From NCBI GenBank assembly GCA_021773195.1, contig JAJFKN010000009.1, positions 1-32,839 on the forward strand: DNA of 32,839 nucleotides, written 5' to 3'. The notes below the pieces were generated by a model, which was not told where the DNA came from, made no database searches, and saw nothing but the letters and a program-made list of their open reading frames with translations. Source of the DNA: Gammaproteobacteria bacterium (lineage in GTDB: Bacteria > Pseudomonadota > Gammaproteobacteria > JAKBBU01). Position numbers and translations under genes: made by a program. Below, one piece after another: positions 7,320 to 17,861 of this stretch (positions within the stretch are counted from its first letter, which is position 1; every line of letters starts with the position of its first letter).

Positions 7320-8132
7320 ATGGCCATTCTTCAGTCAGGCTCTGCCTTCAATCATATCATAACGGCAGCGACTATTTTGGTTGTTGGTATTTCCTTGGCG
7401 CTCATTATCCGAAATCGTTGCCATAAATGGATTAAATTAGGGGTTGATGTCAGCGTTGAAAGTTTTATTATTAATGCCATATTTACTCTCATAATTACCA
7501 TAATCGTCATAACCGCCCTAGCTAAATTGGGCGTACCTACAGCCTCATTGTTAACTCTGCTGGGGGCTGCCAGCTTGGCTATCAGTTTAAGTTTAAAAGA
7601 TTTTCTGGGCAATGTGGCGGCGGGGTTTATTATCATATTTCTACGTCCCTTTAAGACCGATGATTTTATTGATGTAGGTGGGAATCTAGGAACCGTGACC
7701 AATGTTAATCTTTTTGTTACCCAATTAAAAACGCCAACTAATGAAGCCATATTTATTCCTAACAGTAAAATTATCCAAGATCGCATTATTAACAAAAGCC
7801 ATTATCCCATTCGGCGCCTAGATATTACTATCAGCGTTAGCTATGGTAGCGATCTCGCAAAAGCAAAAGAAGTGGCGGCACAGGTGTTAAAAGACTGCTC
7901 TTATGTATTAGCTGATCCGTTATTTACCATCGGCCTGGATGATTTGGCCGACAGCTCAGTGAATATTGTATTGAAGGTTTGGGTTGAGCGAACCAATTAC
8001 GTAGATGCAAAGTTTGCAGTACTGGAAGGGATTAAAAAGGCTTATACGGCTCATGGCATATCCATACCATTTCCACAAATGGATGTTAATCTTAGTCGAT
8101 CTAATGTACATCCTATCTTGGTGGATGACTAA
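7320..8132 (+). CDS. Small-conductance mechanosensitive channel (MscS family)
   Basis: 270 residues, close to the 286 of E. coli MscS. There are three predicted membrane helices: residues about 10-28, 48-68 and 75-110. The third has the pore-lining pattern (GAASLAISLSLKDFLGNVAAGFIIIFLRPF) followed by the beta-domain start KTDDFIDVGGNLGTV. FIPNSKII and the C-terminal alpha/beta domain (IPFPQMDVNLS) follow. The channel opens under membrane tension to release solutes during hypo-osmotic shock. It has its own leader with AAAGGA about 9 bases before the ATG. Nothing is missing relative to the minimal three-helix family. Confidence 0.93.
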   Translation: MAILQSGSAFNHIITAATILVVGISLALIIRNRCHKWIKLGVDVSVESFIINAIFTLIITIIVITALAKLGVPTASLLTLLGAASLAISLSLKDFLGNVAAGFIIIFLRPFKTDDFIDVGGNLGTVTNVNLFVTQLKTPTNEAIFIPNSKIIQDRIINKSHYPIRRLDITISVSYGSDLAKAKEVAAQVLKDCSYVLADPLFTIGLDDLADSSVNIVLKVWVERTNYVDAKFAVLEGIKKAYTAHGISIPFPQMDVNLSRSNVHPILVDD

Positions 8133-8167
8133 CAATTATTTTTTCCCGTTTCCCAAATGACAGAATG

Positions 8168-8389
8168 TTATTTGCTTTCGTAGAGTTTCCTGACGCGGGT
8201 TAGATCTAGCGGCTTCTTAATGGGAGCTTCCAAAAAATATGCTAATTGCCATGTTTGTGTTTTTTTCGCTTGGGCACTGGTGGTGATATCCCAGGGTGGA
8301 TAGACGCGAATGCCACATTGGGTTTGAGCACCTCGCATGAAGAGCCCAGACAATCGCTGCAGGATTTCCGGGTGAAATATAATGATTAG
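8168..8389 (-). pseudogene. MepB-like protein, C-terminal remnant
   Basis: The frame reads LIIIFHPEILQRLSGLFMRG, then GIRVYPPWDITTSAQAKKTQ, then TWQLAYFLEAP. As I recall the family, this resembles the C-terminal half of MepB-type proteins (about 160 residues), where an RVYPPW segment is followed by a KTQ.WQL.YF segment. Only about 73 residues survive. The frame is closed upstream by the TAA stop of the GIY-YIG gene, in the same reading frame, and there is no ATG or ribosome site at the break. It is most likely a 5'-deleted relic; a short expressed protein from the TTG at 8353 or the ATG at 8338 cannot be excluded. The MepB assignment is from memory of the family pattern. Confidence 0.5.
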
Positions 8390-8725
8390 TTAACCGATAT
8401 CGTTAGAAAACAATTGAATCCCCTGCAATACTTTATCTTCATAGCCTTTCTTGGCTAATAGTGCGTGTATGTGTAAGGGCTTTTTAACCAGGGCGACTTT
8501 TTCTTTTTTAGTTAATTTTTTAATAGATCGTTCAATTTTTAAGGCATGAGATAGGTCCAAATGCAATTCCCAACAGGCAGCTAAGGCTTTTGGCGGGTAG
8601 CTGCGGGTGTATTTGCATTTACCACTGCCTTCTAGATGCTCGGCGTAGCGGCGCGCCATATCCGTGGTATAACCCGTATAATGGGCACCGTTGCTGCATT
8701 CCAAAACATAAACAAAATAGGGCAC
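8390..8725 (-). CDS. GIY-YIG superfamily nuclease-like protein (YhbQ/UPF0213 type)
   Basis: 111 residues from a GTG at 8725, preceded by GGAAGG at eight-base spacing. The single GIY-YIG domain is recognisable: YFVYVLECSNGAHYTGYTTD (Y-V-Y...Y-T-G-Y), RRYAEHLEG with the catalytic-type arginine, KYTRSYPPKALAA, and the conserved glutamate in ALKIERSIKKLTKKEK. These stand-alone proteins resemble E. coli YhbQ and the SLX1-type nuclease domain; their cellular role is poorly defined, probably DNA processing. The C-terminal extension after KKPL is a little longer than in YhbQ. The gene is divergent from the MFS exporter. Confidence 0.9.
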   Translation of the reverse strand: MPYFVYVLECSNGAHYTGYTTDMARRYAEHLEGSGKCKYTRSYPPKALAACWELHLDLSHALKIERSIKKLTKKEKVALVKKPLHIHALLAKKGYEDKVLQGIQLFSNDIG

Positions 8726-8773
8726 AATTTGACCTTCCGTGACTTTTAACGCCCTTAGTATAGCTAAGTTTTG

Positions 8774-8782
8774 TGCTATTAT
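8774..8782 (+). promoter_or_regulatory. Candidate extended -10 promoter for the MFS gene
   Basis: TGCTATTAT fits the extended -10 pattern TGN-TATAAT with one mismatch, and TATACT overlaps it. No good -35 is seen, which is normal for extended -10 promoters. Transcription would begin near 8789. That excludes the in-frame TTG at 8771 as a start and supports the ATG at 8810. Confidence 0.35.
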
Positions 8783-8809
8783 ACTACTTTATCCCTCGGT
8801 CACTTACCC

Positions 8810-9976
8810 ATGAATAAACGTGCTTATTTATTTACCTATTTCCTCATGCCGATTAGTGGTTTGAGCACGGATATCTATTTGCCCTCATTACCTAACATGG
8901 TCGGTGCCTTTCACACGATGAACTCCATGGTGCAACTGACCATTACAGCTTTCGTTTTAGCCATGGGCATTGGGCAAATGCTTGCCGGACCAATGTCTGA
9001 TGCCCTCGGACGCAGAAGACTCATTATTCTATCGCTGATCATTCAAGCCTTGTCTCTGCTCATTATTGTATGGGCTTCATCCATTTATACCGTTATCGCA
9101 GCGCGTTTTTTACAGGGCTTTGCCGTGGCCTTTATGATTGTCCCGGCACGGGCCATCTTAAATGATGTATTGCAAGGCGAACAATTAAAGAAACACTTTA
9201 ATTATTTAACCATTTGTTATGCTACGGCACCCATTGTGGCGCCATTCATTGGTGGTTATGCACAACATTACTTTGGTTGGCAGTGCAGTTTTTTAATTAT
9301 TTTGGTTTACGTAACCATTATGTTTTTGGTGACACTGCTAGGGTTCAGAGAAACCTTGGCGGAGAAGAAAGCCTTCGAACCTATGCATATAATCCATAAT
9401 TACAAAGCAATCCTCTCAGACAAAACCTATGTGGGCTTTACTTTGTTTGCCACGGTGCTCTTTGGTTATACTGCTATTTTTAATGTTATGGGCCCCTTTG
9501 TTTTTGAAAAAATGTTTGCTTTAACCGCGATACAGTATGGCTATGTTGCATTAGGTGCTGGTTTTGCTTGGTTCTCCGGTAACATCACCAATCGTATTTT
9601 CTTTAATGCTGACGCTCATACGAAAGTGAATTTTGCCCTATGGGGGTCTACCTTTGTGTCACTAGGAATGCTCGCGCTCTCATACATAGGGTATGTCAAT
9701 GGCTATATCATGGCCATAACGGCCTATCTATTGATTTATTTTACGGCACTGATATTTCCCACATCGGTGACAGTTTGCTTATCTCTGTTTCCGAAAATGG
9801 CTGGGTCCGCCAACGCTTGTTTCTTTTCCATGACATGGGTTGGCTTTGCTATTTATACGCTCTTTGCAACAGCCTTAGAAGCGCATTCTTTAACGGAAAT
9901 TGCTATCGGATTCGTAGCGGTTAATTTATTGTCTCAATTAATCTACCACGGGTTATTAAAAAAAATGAACTTATAA
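8810..9976 (+). CDS. Bcr/CflA-family MFS multidrug exporter
   Basis: 388 residues with twelve predicted membrane helices. The N-terminus RAYLFTYFLMPISGLSTDIYLPSLPNMV matches the Bcr/CflA pattern, in which the D-x-Y-LP-x-LP segment lies in helix 1. Motif A is present between helices 2 and 3 (GPMSDALGRRRLIILS), and motif C-like residues occur in helix 5 (ATAPIVAPFIGGY). Members export drugs such as bicyclomycin or chloramphenicol, or sulfonamides, by proton antiport; the substrate here is unknown. The ATG at 8810 starts exactly where homologues do, but no clear Shine-Dalgarno precedes it. Confidence 0.92.
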   Translation: MNKRAYLFTYFLMPISGLSTDIYLPSLPNMVGAFHTMNSMVQLTITAFVLAMGIGQMLAGPMSDALGRRRLIILSLIIQALSLLIIVWASSIYTVIAARFLQGFAVAFMIVPARAILNDVLQGEQLKKHFNYLTICYATAPIVAPFIGGYAQHYFGWQCSFLIILVYVTIMFLVTLLGFRETLAEKKAFEPMHIIHNYKAILSDKTYVGFTLFATVLFGYTAIFNVMGPFVFEKMFALTAIQYGYVALGAGFAWFSGNITNRIFFNADAHTKVNFALWGSTFVSLGMLALSYIGYVNGYIMAITAYLLIYFTALIFPTSVTVCLSLFPKMAGSANACFFSMTWVGFAIYTLFATALEAHSLTEIAIGFVAVNLLSQLIYHGLLKKMNL

Positions 9977-10062
9977 GGATAAAGCATAGTCGCCATTATC
10001 TGCCTGGTTCGATAGTGATTGAGTCCATTAACTCCTCATGGTAGCATGGTTCTTTTATACAC

Positions 10063-10083
10063 GTGACCTTTAGTATGGGTCAC
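10063..10083 (+). promoter_or_regulatory. Hairpin in the thrS leader
   Basis: GTGACC-(9 bases)-GGTCAC is a 6-bp perfect stem ending 20 bases before the thrS ATG, just before its ribosome site GGAGA. E. coli thrS is autoregulated by ThrRS binding to hairpins in its leader. This could be a simple counterpart, but no anticodon-like loop is recognisable. Confidence 0.3.
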
Positions 10084-10103
10084 CACTGTGGAGAATCTTT
10101 ATA

Positions 10104-12014
10104 ATGATTTCAGTGACCTTACCAGATGGCTCTTGCCGTGAATTTTCTCAAGCTCTTTCTATCCATCAAATAGCGGAATCCATCGGTTCTGGCTTAGCTA
10201 AGGCAGCCTTAGCTGGTAAAGTGGGTGACCGTTTGGTGGATACCTCCTTTATCATCGAGCAAGATGCTGAGCTAGCCATTATCACTGCTAAAGACCCAGA
10301 GGGTTTGGAAGTGATTCGCCATTCTACGGCGCATTTGTTGGCTATGGCTGTAAAACAACTTTTTCCTGAAGCTCAGGTGACTATTGGGCCTGTCATTGAC
10401 GATGGCTTTTATTATGATTTCGCCTTCGAGCGTCCCTTTACGCCAGAAGACATCAAACAAATCGAAGAACGTATGTATGCCCTGGCTAAGGAAAATACCG
10501 CGGTGACACGGGAAGAAATCACTCGTGAAGATGCCATTGGCCTATTTGCTAAGATGGGTGAAGATTATAAAGTAGAGATTATTCGTGATATCCCCGAAGG
10601 GCAAGTACTGTCTTTTTATCGCCAAGGGGATTTTATTGATCTTTGTCGTGGCCCCCATGTGCCATTTTTAGGTGCTTTAAAAGCCTTTAAATTAACAAAA
10701 TTGGCCGGTGCTTATTGGCGTGGTGACTCTAATAATGAAATGTTGCAGCGAATCTACGGCACGGCATGGCCCGATAAAAAGCAATTGAAAGCTTATCTGC
10801 ACCGCATCGAAGAAGCGGAAAAACGTGATCACCGCAAGATTGCTAAAGCATTGGATTTGTTTCACTTCCAAGAAGAAGCGCCTGGCATGGTGTTTTGGCA
10901 TGATAAGGGTTGGCAAATTTTCCGTACCTTAGAAGCCCATATCCGTGAAAAGCTAACCCGCTACGATTACCAAGAAATTAAAACGCCGCAAATCGTGGAC
11001 AAAGTCCTGTGGGAAAAATCCGGACATATGGCGAAATACAGCGACGACATGTTTCTTACTAATTCTGAAAATCGCGAGTACGCCATCAAGCCCATGAGTT
11101 GCCCTTGCCACGTGCAGGTGTTCAATCAAGGTTTGAAGAGTTATCGGGACTTGCCCTTACGCATGGCGGAATTTGGTTGTTGCCATCGTAATGAAGCGTC
11201 TGGCGCTTTGCATGGCTTAATGCGTGTGAGAAATTTCACTCAAGATGATGCTCATGTGTTTTGCACGGAAGACCAAATGCAGGCTGAATTAATCACTCTC
11301 ATTGATTTGGTTTTTGAAACCTATAGTGATTTTGGTTTTAATGATGTAGCTGTGCATCTTTCTACCCGCCCGGATAATCGTATCGGCAGTGATGAGATTT
11401 GGGATAAGGCTGAAGATGCCTTGATTAAAGCTTTGGATGCCAAAGGCTTGCCTTGGATAGAATATCCGGGAGAGGGGGCCTTCTACGGGCCTAAGATTGA
11501 TTTCCACTTGAAGGATTGCCTGGAAAGGGTGTGGCAGTGTGGCACAGTACAAATTGACTTTTCTATGCCCGATCGTTTAGGCGCACATTACATTGCAGAA
11601 GACGGCAGCCGCCAAGTACCTGTGATGATTCATAGGGCCATTTTGGGTTCTGTGGAGCGTTTCATTGGTATATTAATTGAGCAGTTTGCGGGCAAGCTTC
11701 CTCTTTGGTTAGCGCCTCAACAAGCCGTTGTCATGAATATTACCGACGCGCAACAGGATTTTGCCCAAAAAATTACAGAAATTCTCAAAAATCACGGCAT
11801 TAGGACCATTTCGGACTTGAGAAATGAGAAGATTGGCTTTAAAATCCGCGAACACACTATTTCCAAGGTGCCGTACCTCTTAGTAGTAGGAGACCGGGAA
11901 ATGGAAAGTGACTCAGTGGCCGTACGCACTCAGTCGGGAGAAGACCTAGGCAGCATGTCTGTAAAAGATTTGCTCAGTCAACTTCAGAGTGAGATTGAGC
12001 GTCGCGGCTCTTAG
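10104..12014 (+). CDS. thrS: Threonine-tRNA ligase
   Basis: 636 residues, the full length for bacterial ThrRS. Order: TGS domain (residues 1-62); editing domain with HSTAH (His73, His77) and DLCRGPH (Cys181, His185), which clears mischarged serine; class II catalytic core with motif 2 around [23 protein letters not shown] and motif 3 around [17 protein letters not shown]; anticodon-binding domain from about residue 535. The active-site zinc ligands are Cys333 (MSCPCH) and the histidines in LHGLM and PVMIHRA. The usual MNCPGH reads MSCPCH here, a mild variation. It opens the conserved thrS-infC-rpmI-rplT-pheST-ihfA cluster. A REP-like fragment (about 12086-12110) and a small hairpin separate it from infC. 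Confidence 0.98.
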   Translation: MISVTLPDGSCREFSQALSIHQIAESIGSGLAKAALAGKVGDRLVDTSFIIEQDAELAIITAKDPEGLEVIRHSTAHLLAMAVKQLFPEAQVTIGPVIDDGFYYDFAFERPFTPEDIKQIEERMYALAKENTAVTREEITREDAIGLFAKMGEDYKVEIIRDIPEGQVLSFYRQGDFIDLCRGPHVPFLGALKAFKLTKLAGAYWRGDSNNEMLQRIYGTAWPDKKQLKAYLHRIEEAEKRDHRKIAKALDLFHFQEEAPGMVFWHDKGWQIFRTLEAHIREKLTRYDYQEIKTPQIVDKVLWEKSGHMAKYSDDMFLTNSENREYAIKPMSCPCHVQVFNQGLKSYRDLPLRMAEFGCCHRNEASGALHGLMRVRNFTQDDAHVFCTEDQMQAELITLIDLVFETYSDFGFNDVAVHLSTRPDNRIGSDEIWDKAEDALIKALDAKGLPWIEYPGEGAFYGPKIDFHLKDCLERVWQCGTVQIDFSMPDRLGAHYIAEDGSRQVPVMIHRAILGSVERFIGILIEQFAGKLPLWLAPQQAVVMNITDAQQDFAQKITEILKNHGIRTISDLRNEKIGFKIREHTISKVPYLLVVGDREMESDSVAVRTQSGEDLGSMSVKDLLSQLQSEIERRGS

Positions 12015-12031
12015 TGTTTTGTTTGTAGTTT

Positions 12032-12046
12032 ATAGGCACCGCCTAT
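12032..12046. other. Small hairpin after thrS
   Basis: ATAGGC-ACC-GCCTAT is a perfect 6-bp stem 18 bases after the thrS stop. No T-run follows, so termination is doubtful; it may attenuate or simply separate thrS from infC. A REP-like fragment (cgtaaaattccgggatgacg) lies just downstream. Confidence 0.3.
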
Positions 12047-12142
12047 GGGTCCCTGGCATTTTATGACTCATTTTCCATGAGCCTGCGTAAAATTCCGGGA
12101 TGACGTAGGGGGGCAACGAAGGTTACTTTAGGAGTATTGAAC

Positions 12143-12667
12143 ATTTCTAACGATAAAAAGGTTTTAATCAACCAAGATATTAAAGCGACTGAAGTGCGAT
12201 TGATATCTGATGATGGTGAGCAGTTAGGTATTCATTCTTTTAGGGATGCCCTAAATATGGCTCAAGAAGCCTCTTTAGACTTAGTTGAAATTTCTCCAAA
12301 TGCCAAGCCACCGGTTTGCCGGCTCATGGATTATGGTAAACTTCGTTACGAGCAGAGCAAAATGCAAAAGAAGCGTCGTCAAAAGCGGGCGCAACTGAAG
12401 GAAATAAAATTTCGTCCTGTGACGGAAGAAGGGGATTATCGGGTAAAACTACGCAACCTGATTAAGTTCCTGGAAGGTGGAGATAAGGTTAAAGTAACCA
12501 TTCGCTTTCGCGGCCGTGAATTAGCACACCAAGAAATTGGTATGGATATTTTGCTTCGTCTTAGAGGTGATTTAGAAGAGTTCGGTACCGTGGAGCAGAT
12601 GCCTAAACTAGAAGGGCGTCAAATGGTTATGATCTTAGCTCCGAAAAAGAAAACAACTGGAAGCTAG
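12143..12667 (+). CDS. infC: Translation initiation factor IF-3
   Basis: The frame contains both IF-3 domains. The N domain is [21 protein letters not shown]...[19 protein letters not shown]; a basic linker ([17 protein letters not shown]) follows; the C domain is [22 protein letters not shown]...[16 protein letters not shown]. There is no ATG at the N-terminus. AGGAG at 12130-12134 sits 8 bases before an ATT at 12143 but only 2 bases before an in-frame TTG at 12137, so ATT is the better start, giving 174 residues. In E. coli infC also starts at AUU, which IF-3 itself discriminates against, giving autoregulation. If TTG were used the protein would gain two residues; TTG too is a codon IF-3 disfavours. 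Confidence 0.95.
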   Translation: MSNDKKVLINQDIKATEVRLISDDGEQLGIHSFRDALNMAQEASLDLVEISPNAKPPVCRLMDYGKLRYEQSKMQKKRRQKRAQLKEIKFRPVTEEGDYRVKLRNLIKFLEGGDKVKVTIRFRGRELAHQEIGMDILLRLRGDLEEFGTVEQMPKLEGRQMVMILAPKKKTTGS

Positions 12668-12708
12668 TTTACTAGCTAGGGCACAGCCCTAAATGCGGAG
12701 TTACTAAA

Positions 12709-12906
12709 ATGTCAAAACTGAAGACTAACAGAGGCGCGGCCAAGCGCTTTAAAAAAACTGGCAGCGGCGCTTATAAACATCGTCAGTCCCATCGCAGTCA
12801 CATTCTTACCAAGAAGGGCAGTAAACGTAAATTGCATTTGCGTTCTACCCAAATGGTTAAAGATTGTGATACTAAATCCATCGATAGAATGTTGAATGGT
12901 AGTTAG
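12709..12906 (+). CDS. rpmI: 50S ribosomal protein L35
   Basis: 65 residues, the standard size. The sequence [20 protein letters not shown]...[23 protein letters not shown] is typical: very basic, with the SHILTKK segment conserved. It is part of the large subunit. GCGGAG lies upstream of the ATG. It lies 41 bases after infC and 11 bases before rplT. In E. coli, L20 represses this pair at the translational level; no obvious copy of the L20-binding pseudoknot is recognisable by eye here. Confidence 0.97.
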   Translation: MSKLKTNRGAAKRFKKTGSGAYKHRQSHRSHILTKKGSKRKLHLRSTQMVKDCDTKSIDRMLNGS

Positions 12907-12917
12907 GAGGGACGAAC

Positions 12918-13271
12918 ATGGCTAGAGTAAAACGTGGCGTACAAGCCCACAAAAGACACAAGAAGGTCCTAGACGAGGCCAAAGGTTATTATGGTGCCCG
13001 TTCGCGTGTGTATCGGGTAGCCAACCAGGCTGTCACGAAAGCTGGGCAATATGCTTATCGCGATCGTAAACAGCGTAAACGTCAATTCCGCGCTTTGTGG
13101 ATCGTACGTATCAATGCAGCAGCTCGTGAGTGTGGGCTATCCTATAGTCGCCTTATTAATGGGTTGAATAAAGCCTCTATCGAAATCGATCGTAAGGTTT
13201 TAGCTGATATGGCGGTATTCGACATGACAACTTTTGCTGCACTGGCTGAAAAGGCTAAGGCGGCTCTGTGA
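12918..13271 (+). CDS. rplT: 50S ribosomal protein L20
   Basis: 117 residues, the usual length. [55 protein letters not shown] is the extended basic N-terminal helix that threads into 23S rRNA; the globular C domain ([24 protein letters not shown]) follows. It is needed for early large-subunit assembly and binds its own mRNA to repress translation in E. coli. A strong TTAGGAGG ribosome site precedes the ATG. pheS begins 7 bases after the stop. Confidence 0.98.
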   Translation: MARVKRGVQAHKRHKKVLDEAKGYYGARSRVYRVANQAVTKAGQYAYRDRKQRKRQFRALWIVRINAAARECGLSYSRLINGLNKASIEIDRKVLADMAVFDMTTFAALAEKAKAAL

Positions 13272-13275
13272 TTGA

Positions 13276-14304
<1,029 letters not shown>

Positions 14305-14318
14305 AGTAGGGGGTCGCT

Positions 14319-16694
14319 GTGAAAATCAGTGAAACTTGGCTACGGAAATGGGTGAATCCCGCCGTAGATACAGCCACTATGGCTTCTCAACTCACCATGG
14401 CCGGTTTGGAAGTGGAGAGCATAGAACCCGCTGCTGGAGACTTTTCCGGCGTGGTCGTGGGAGAAATATTAGCCATCACACCTCACCCCAAGGCTGATAA
14501 ATTACAAATTTGTGAAATCAATGTGGGTGAAGAATTCGCCTTCGATGTGGTTTGTGGTGCCGATAACATTAAGGCTAACATGAAAGTCCCCGTAGCATTG
14601 GTGGGTGCTGTATTGGCTGAACAATTGCATATTCAAGCATCTGACATTCGCGGCGTTGAATCGCGAGGCATGCTTTGCTCTTCAGCAGAATTAGGTTTAA
14701 CGGAAGAAGCTGACTGCATTTTAGAATTGCCTGAAGATGCTCAAGTGGGTGATGACATTCACCATTATTTAGAATTAAATGACAGCATCATAGATATGGA
14801 TTTGACACCCAATCGCGGGGATTGTTTAAGTATTGCTGGCATCGCCAGAGATGTTGGGGCTTTAAATGATACACCCGTTAAATCCATAGAAATCACACCC
14901 ATAGAGCCTCTCTCGAAGAAATCACTTCGAGTTGACTTAGATGCCCCAGAAGGTTGCCCTCGTTATTTGGGCCGGGTTATGGAAAACATCGATGCAACAG
15001 CAATCACGCCTTTGTGGTTACGAGAGGCTCTGCGCCGTGCAGGTGTGCGCTCCTTATCGCCTGTGGTGGATGTCACCAATTATGTGATGTTGGAATTGGG
15101 GCAACCCATGCATGCCTTCGATTTAGATACGCTGCAAGGTTCTGTCAAAGTGCGCTACGCAAAAGAAGGCGAAGCCTTAACCCTGTTGGATGAACAATCC
15201 ATCAAAATGTCTGCCTCCGATTTAGTAATTGCCGATGAAGAACGTGCCATTGCCTTAGCTGGCATCATGGGTGGTGAAGCTTCTGCCGTTACCCAGCGCA
15301 CAAAATCCATTTTTTTAGAAAGTGCTTTTTTTCACGCGCCCTTAATTGCCACGCGTGCGCGCCATCATCGCATCAATACGGAATCCAGCCACCGCTTTGA
15401 ACGAGGTGTGGATTATCAATTGCAAAATCGAGCCATGGAGCGGGCCACAGAATTACTTTTAAGCATTGTCGGGGGAAAACCTGGCCCTATAACCGTAGCT
15501 CTACAAGATGAGCACCTACCCAAGCGACCCACTTTAAAACTTCGCTGGGAGCGTATGAATGCATTATTGGGCGTAGTGGTACCCCATGACAAGGTTAAGC
15601 GCATTATGATTCAACTAGGCATGCCTATCACCGATATAGCTGAAGGCATAGAAGTCCAAGTGCCTAGCTTCCGTTTCGATATTCAGCGTGAAGAAGACTT
15701 GATTGAAGAAGCAGCTCGGGTTTTTGGTTATGAGAATATCCCTGCTTTGCCATTACCTCTCAAGCAATCAGCACAAACGCCTGGAGAGAGCCGGTTACCT
15801 GTCAAAGAATTACGCCAACATCTTAAAGCCTTAGGTTACAATGAAGCCATCACTTACAGTTTTGTGGATCCTAAAATTCAAGCTCTCTTAGATCCAGATG
15901 TTGCCATGATCCCTTTGGCCAACCCCATTTCAGCTAATTTAGCGGTGATGCGCAGTCACCTTTGGCCCGGATTATTGGAAGCGTTGGCCCATAATCAGCG
16001 ACGCCAAGCCTCTCGGGTACGATTTTATGAAATAGGCCCGCGTTATAACCTTTTAAAACAAGAGGTTATGCAGGAAAAGGTAGTCTCAGGCTTCATTTAT
16101 GGGCAGCAAGTGCCCGAACAATGGGGCTCAGATAAGGAAAATGTGGACTTTTTTTCGCTAAAAGGTGACATGGAAAGTCTTTTCCGCTTGACAAATTTGT
16201 CTAAAAATTATACCTTTAATGCTGCTGAACATCCAGCTCTCCAACCAGGACAGACTGCGAAGGTGAGTTGTGATGGTGAGGTCATAGGAATAATGGGAGG
16301 ATTACATCCCAATATCCTTGAGAAATTGGGTCTCCATGGACCCGTCTACCTGTTCGAACTACAACTTGAACCCCTGACGGTCCGGGCAATACCCCATTAC
16401 TCTGCCTCTTCGAAGTTTCCTTCTATCCGGCGTGATATTGCTATCCTTTTGGATGAGTCTATTTCGGCAAGATCAATTGTTGATCGGATTGAGGAAAAAT
16501 CGGACAGTTTAGTGAGAGATGTGCAGATATTTGATGTTTATCAGGGTAAAGGTGTTGAAATAGGTAAGAAAAGTTTAGCATTGACCTTGACGATCCAGCA
16601 TCCATCGCGCAATCTTATAGAAAGTGAAATCAATCAGTTGGTTGATGATATCGTAAGAGATCTCAATCAAATGTTTCAGGCAACACTGAGGTAA
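14319..16694 (+). CDS. pheT: Phenylalanine-tRNA ligase beta subunit
   Basis: 791 residues, full length, from a GTG at 14319 with GTAGGGGG upstream. Order: [13 protein letters not shown]-terminus; OB-fold tRNA-binding domain (about 40-150, [26 protein letters not shown]); B3/B4 editing domain (about 210-370, including [19 protein letters not shown]); B5 DNA-binding-like domain (about 400-475, [25 protein letters not shown]); catalytic-like core domain (about 490-680); C-terminal FDX-ACB anticodon-binding domain (from about 698, [16 protein letters not shown]). It forms the alpha2-beta2 enzyme with PheS and hydrolyses mischarged Tyr-tRNA-Phe. It follows pheS by 14 bases and precedes ihfA by 4. 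Confidence 0.98.
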   Translation: MKISETWLRKWVNPAVDTATMASQLTMAGLEVESIEPAAGDFSGVVVGEILAITPHPKADKLQICEINVGEEFAFDVVCGADNIKANMKVPVALVGAVLAEQLHIQASDIRGVESRGMLCSSAELGLTEEADCILELPEDAQVGDDIHHYLELNDSIIDMDLTPNRGDCLSIAGIARDVGALNDTPVKSIEITPIEPLSKKSLRVDLDAPEGCPRYLGRVMENIDATAITPLWLREALRRAGVRSLSPVVDVTNYVMLELGQPMHAFDLDTLQGSVKVRYAKEGEALTLLDEQSIKMSASDLVIADEERAIALAGIMGGEASAVTQRTKSIFLESAFFHAPLIATRARHHRINTESSHRFERGVDYQLQNRAMERATELLLSIVGGKPGPITVALQDEHLPKRPTLKLRWERMNALLGVVVPHDKVKRIMIQLGMPITDIAEGIEVQVPSFRFDIQREEDLIEEAARVFGYENIPALPLPLKQSAQTPGESRLPVKELRQHLKALGYNEAITYSFVDPKIQALLDPDVAMIPLANPISANLAVMRSHLWPGLLEALAHNQRRQASRVRFYEIGPRYNLLKQEVMQEKVVSGFIYGQQVPEQWGSDKENVDFFSLKGDMESLFRLTNLSKNYTFNAAEHPALQPGQTAKVSCDGEVIGIMGGLHPNILEKLGLHGPVYLFELQLEPLTVRAIPHYSASSKFPSIRRDIAILLDESISARSIVDRIEEKSDSLVRDVQIFDVYQGKGVEIGKKSLALTLTIQHPSRNLIESEINQLVDDIVRDLNQMFQATLR

Positions 16695-16698
16695 GAGC

Positions 16699-17025
16699 AT
16701 GGCATTGACTAAGGCTGATATGGCTGAGAACTTGTCCCGGGAACTGGGTCTCAATAAACGTGAGGCAAAGGACATGGTAGAATCCTTCTTTTGGGGGATA
16801 ATCGAATCCTTGGAAAAGGGCCAACCCGTGAGATTATCGGGATTTGGTAATTTCGAGCTTCGTGACAAAAACGAGCGTCCAGGCCGGAATCCCCGGACGG
16901 GCGAGGAAATACCTATTTCTGCACGTCGTGTTGTGACGTTCAGACCAGGTCAGAAATTGAAATCAAGGGTTGCACAGCATGAGGGATCTCAAACAGCCTC
17001 TTCTGAAGAAGGCCGAGGCGAGTAA
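16699..17025 (+). CDS. ihfA: Integration host factor subunit alpha
   Basis: 108 residues. [34 protein letters not shown] is the dimerisation helical part, [45 protein letters not shown] the beta-arm and saddle, with the DNA-intercalating proline in [12 protein letters not shown] alpha pairs with IHF beta and bends DNA about 160 degrees in recombination, replication and transcription. The gene follows pheT by 4 bases, as in E. coli. The C-terminus ([15 protein letters not shown]) is slightly longer than the typical 99 residues and overlaps the next gene by 47 bases. Confidence 0.97.
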   Translation: MALTKADMAENLSRELGLNKREAKDMVESFFWGIIESLEKGQPVRLSGFGNFELRDKNERPGRNPRTGEEIPISARRVVTFRPGQKLKSRVAQHEGSQTASSEEGRGE

Positions 17026-17440
17026 GTTACCGCCTATTCCCGATAAACGCTATTTCACTATTGGTGAAGTGGCGGAGTTATGTGCGGTAAAACCCCACGT
17101 GCTGCGTTATTGGGAACAAGAGTTTAGCAATCTAAAACCTTCCAAACGGCGAGGTAATCGACGCTATTACCAATACCATGATGTCCTCATGGTACGCCAA
17201 ATTCGTGAATTGCTTTATGAACGTGGTTTCACCATCGGTGGGGCTCGTTTGCAGTTGGCTCATCCATCCCACAGTTCTACAGCCATTGCGCCAGTAGCAC
17301 CACCTACTCAAGAGAAAGAAGCTGCAGTCACCACAGTATCAAGCGCGTCCGTTACTGCTGACATGAAAGGTTTTGTTCAAGATTCCATCACTGAACTGCA
17401 GTCTATTTTGCAAACTTTGCAGCAAACATCTAAAGCCTAA
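16979..17440 (+). CDS. MerR-family DNA-binding protein of the ihfA operon
   Basis: 153 residues from the ATG at 16979, with AAGGG upstream; the TTG at 16970 is an alternative. The MerR-type winged helix-turn-helix occupies about residues 20-90: [71 protein letters not shown]. The remainder is an A/P/T/V-rich linker and a short helix, with no obvious ligand-binding domain. A gene of this kind directly after ihfA is a conserved arrangement in many gammaproteobacteria; its targets are not known. The 47-base overlap with ihfA implies translational coupling. The 258 bases between this gene and tRNA-Pro show nothing recognisable. Confidence 0.92.
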   Translation: MRDLKQPLLKKAEASKLPPIPDKRYFTIGEVAELCAVKPHVLRYWEQEFSNLKPSKRRGNRRYYQYHDVLMVRQIRELLYERGFTIGGARLQLAHPSHSSTAIAPVAPPTQEKEAAVTTVSSASVTADMKGFVQDSITELQSILQTLQQTSKA

Positions 17441-17698
17441 GACCTATCGCCCCTGTAGCTTACCAAAGGTAAATTTAGCGCAAGCGTCTTCTTTTTCTAA
17501 CCTCATGTTTTTTACTCCAGTTATTAGCTTATTTTAAATACAAAAATGTGCCTATATGATGAGGATTATATTTGAAAGAATAAAGTAAGAGCAGTATTTG
17601 GCCACTTGCTATTGTCTCCAAATCAGGTATGATCTCGCACAGCCTTTTAAGGTCCATTGAAGTTTTCATAAAAGAAAAGTCATGAGACCTGAGGCAGT

Positions 17699-17775
17699 CG
17701 GGGCGTGGCGCAGCCTGGTAGCGCACTAGCATGGGGCGTTAGGGGTCGCCGGTTCGAATCCGGCCGTCCCGACCA
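17699..17775 (+). tRNA. tRNA-Pro (GGG anticodon)
   Basis: The acceptor stem is CGGGGCG/CGTCCCG (one G-U pair), the D arm GCGC...GCGC, the anticodon stem CTAGC/GTTAG (one G-U) with loop ATGGGGC (anticodon GGG, proline). The T arm is GCCGG-TTCGAAT-CCGGC, followed by discriminator A and an encoded CCA end at 17773-17775. It reads CCC/CCU proline codons. It marks the left edge of the segment holding the GH5-like and effector-like genes. No duplicated tRNA 3' end (att site) was found further right. Confidence 0.97.
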
Positions 17776-17861
17776 TTATTCTCTTAAGATTTAGACCTAA
17801 CGCCTTCCTATCACACCAAAATTTCCTTTATTAAATATCATCTCAGACTTCTTTCCTTACC

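Noticed and set aside
7352..7795. 147-residue minus-strand frame inside the MscS gene
   Set aside because: Antisense shadow of a well-conserved coding sequence; no family features and no ribosome site.
8771..8809. TTG start giving a longer MFS protein
   Set aside because: It lies within the probable promoter; homologues begin at the ATG at 8810.
17529..17732. 67-residue minus-strand frame overlapping tRNA-Pro
   Set aside because: It covers half of a tRNA gene in antisense and has no recognisable features.
17751..17775. tRNA-Pro 3' end as a phage/island attachment site
   Set aside because: No second copy of the T-arm or acceptor sequence and no integrase gene could be found in the window.
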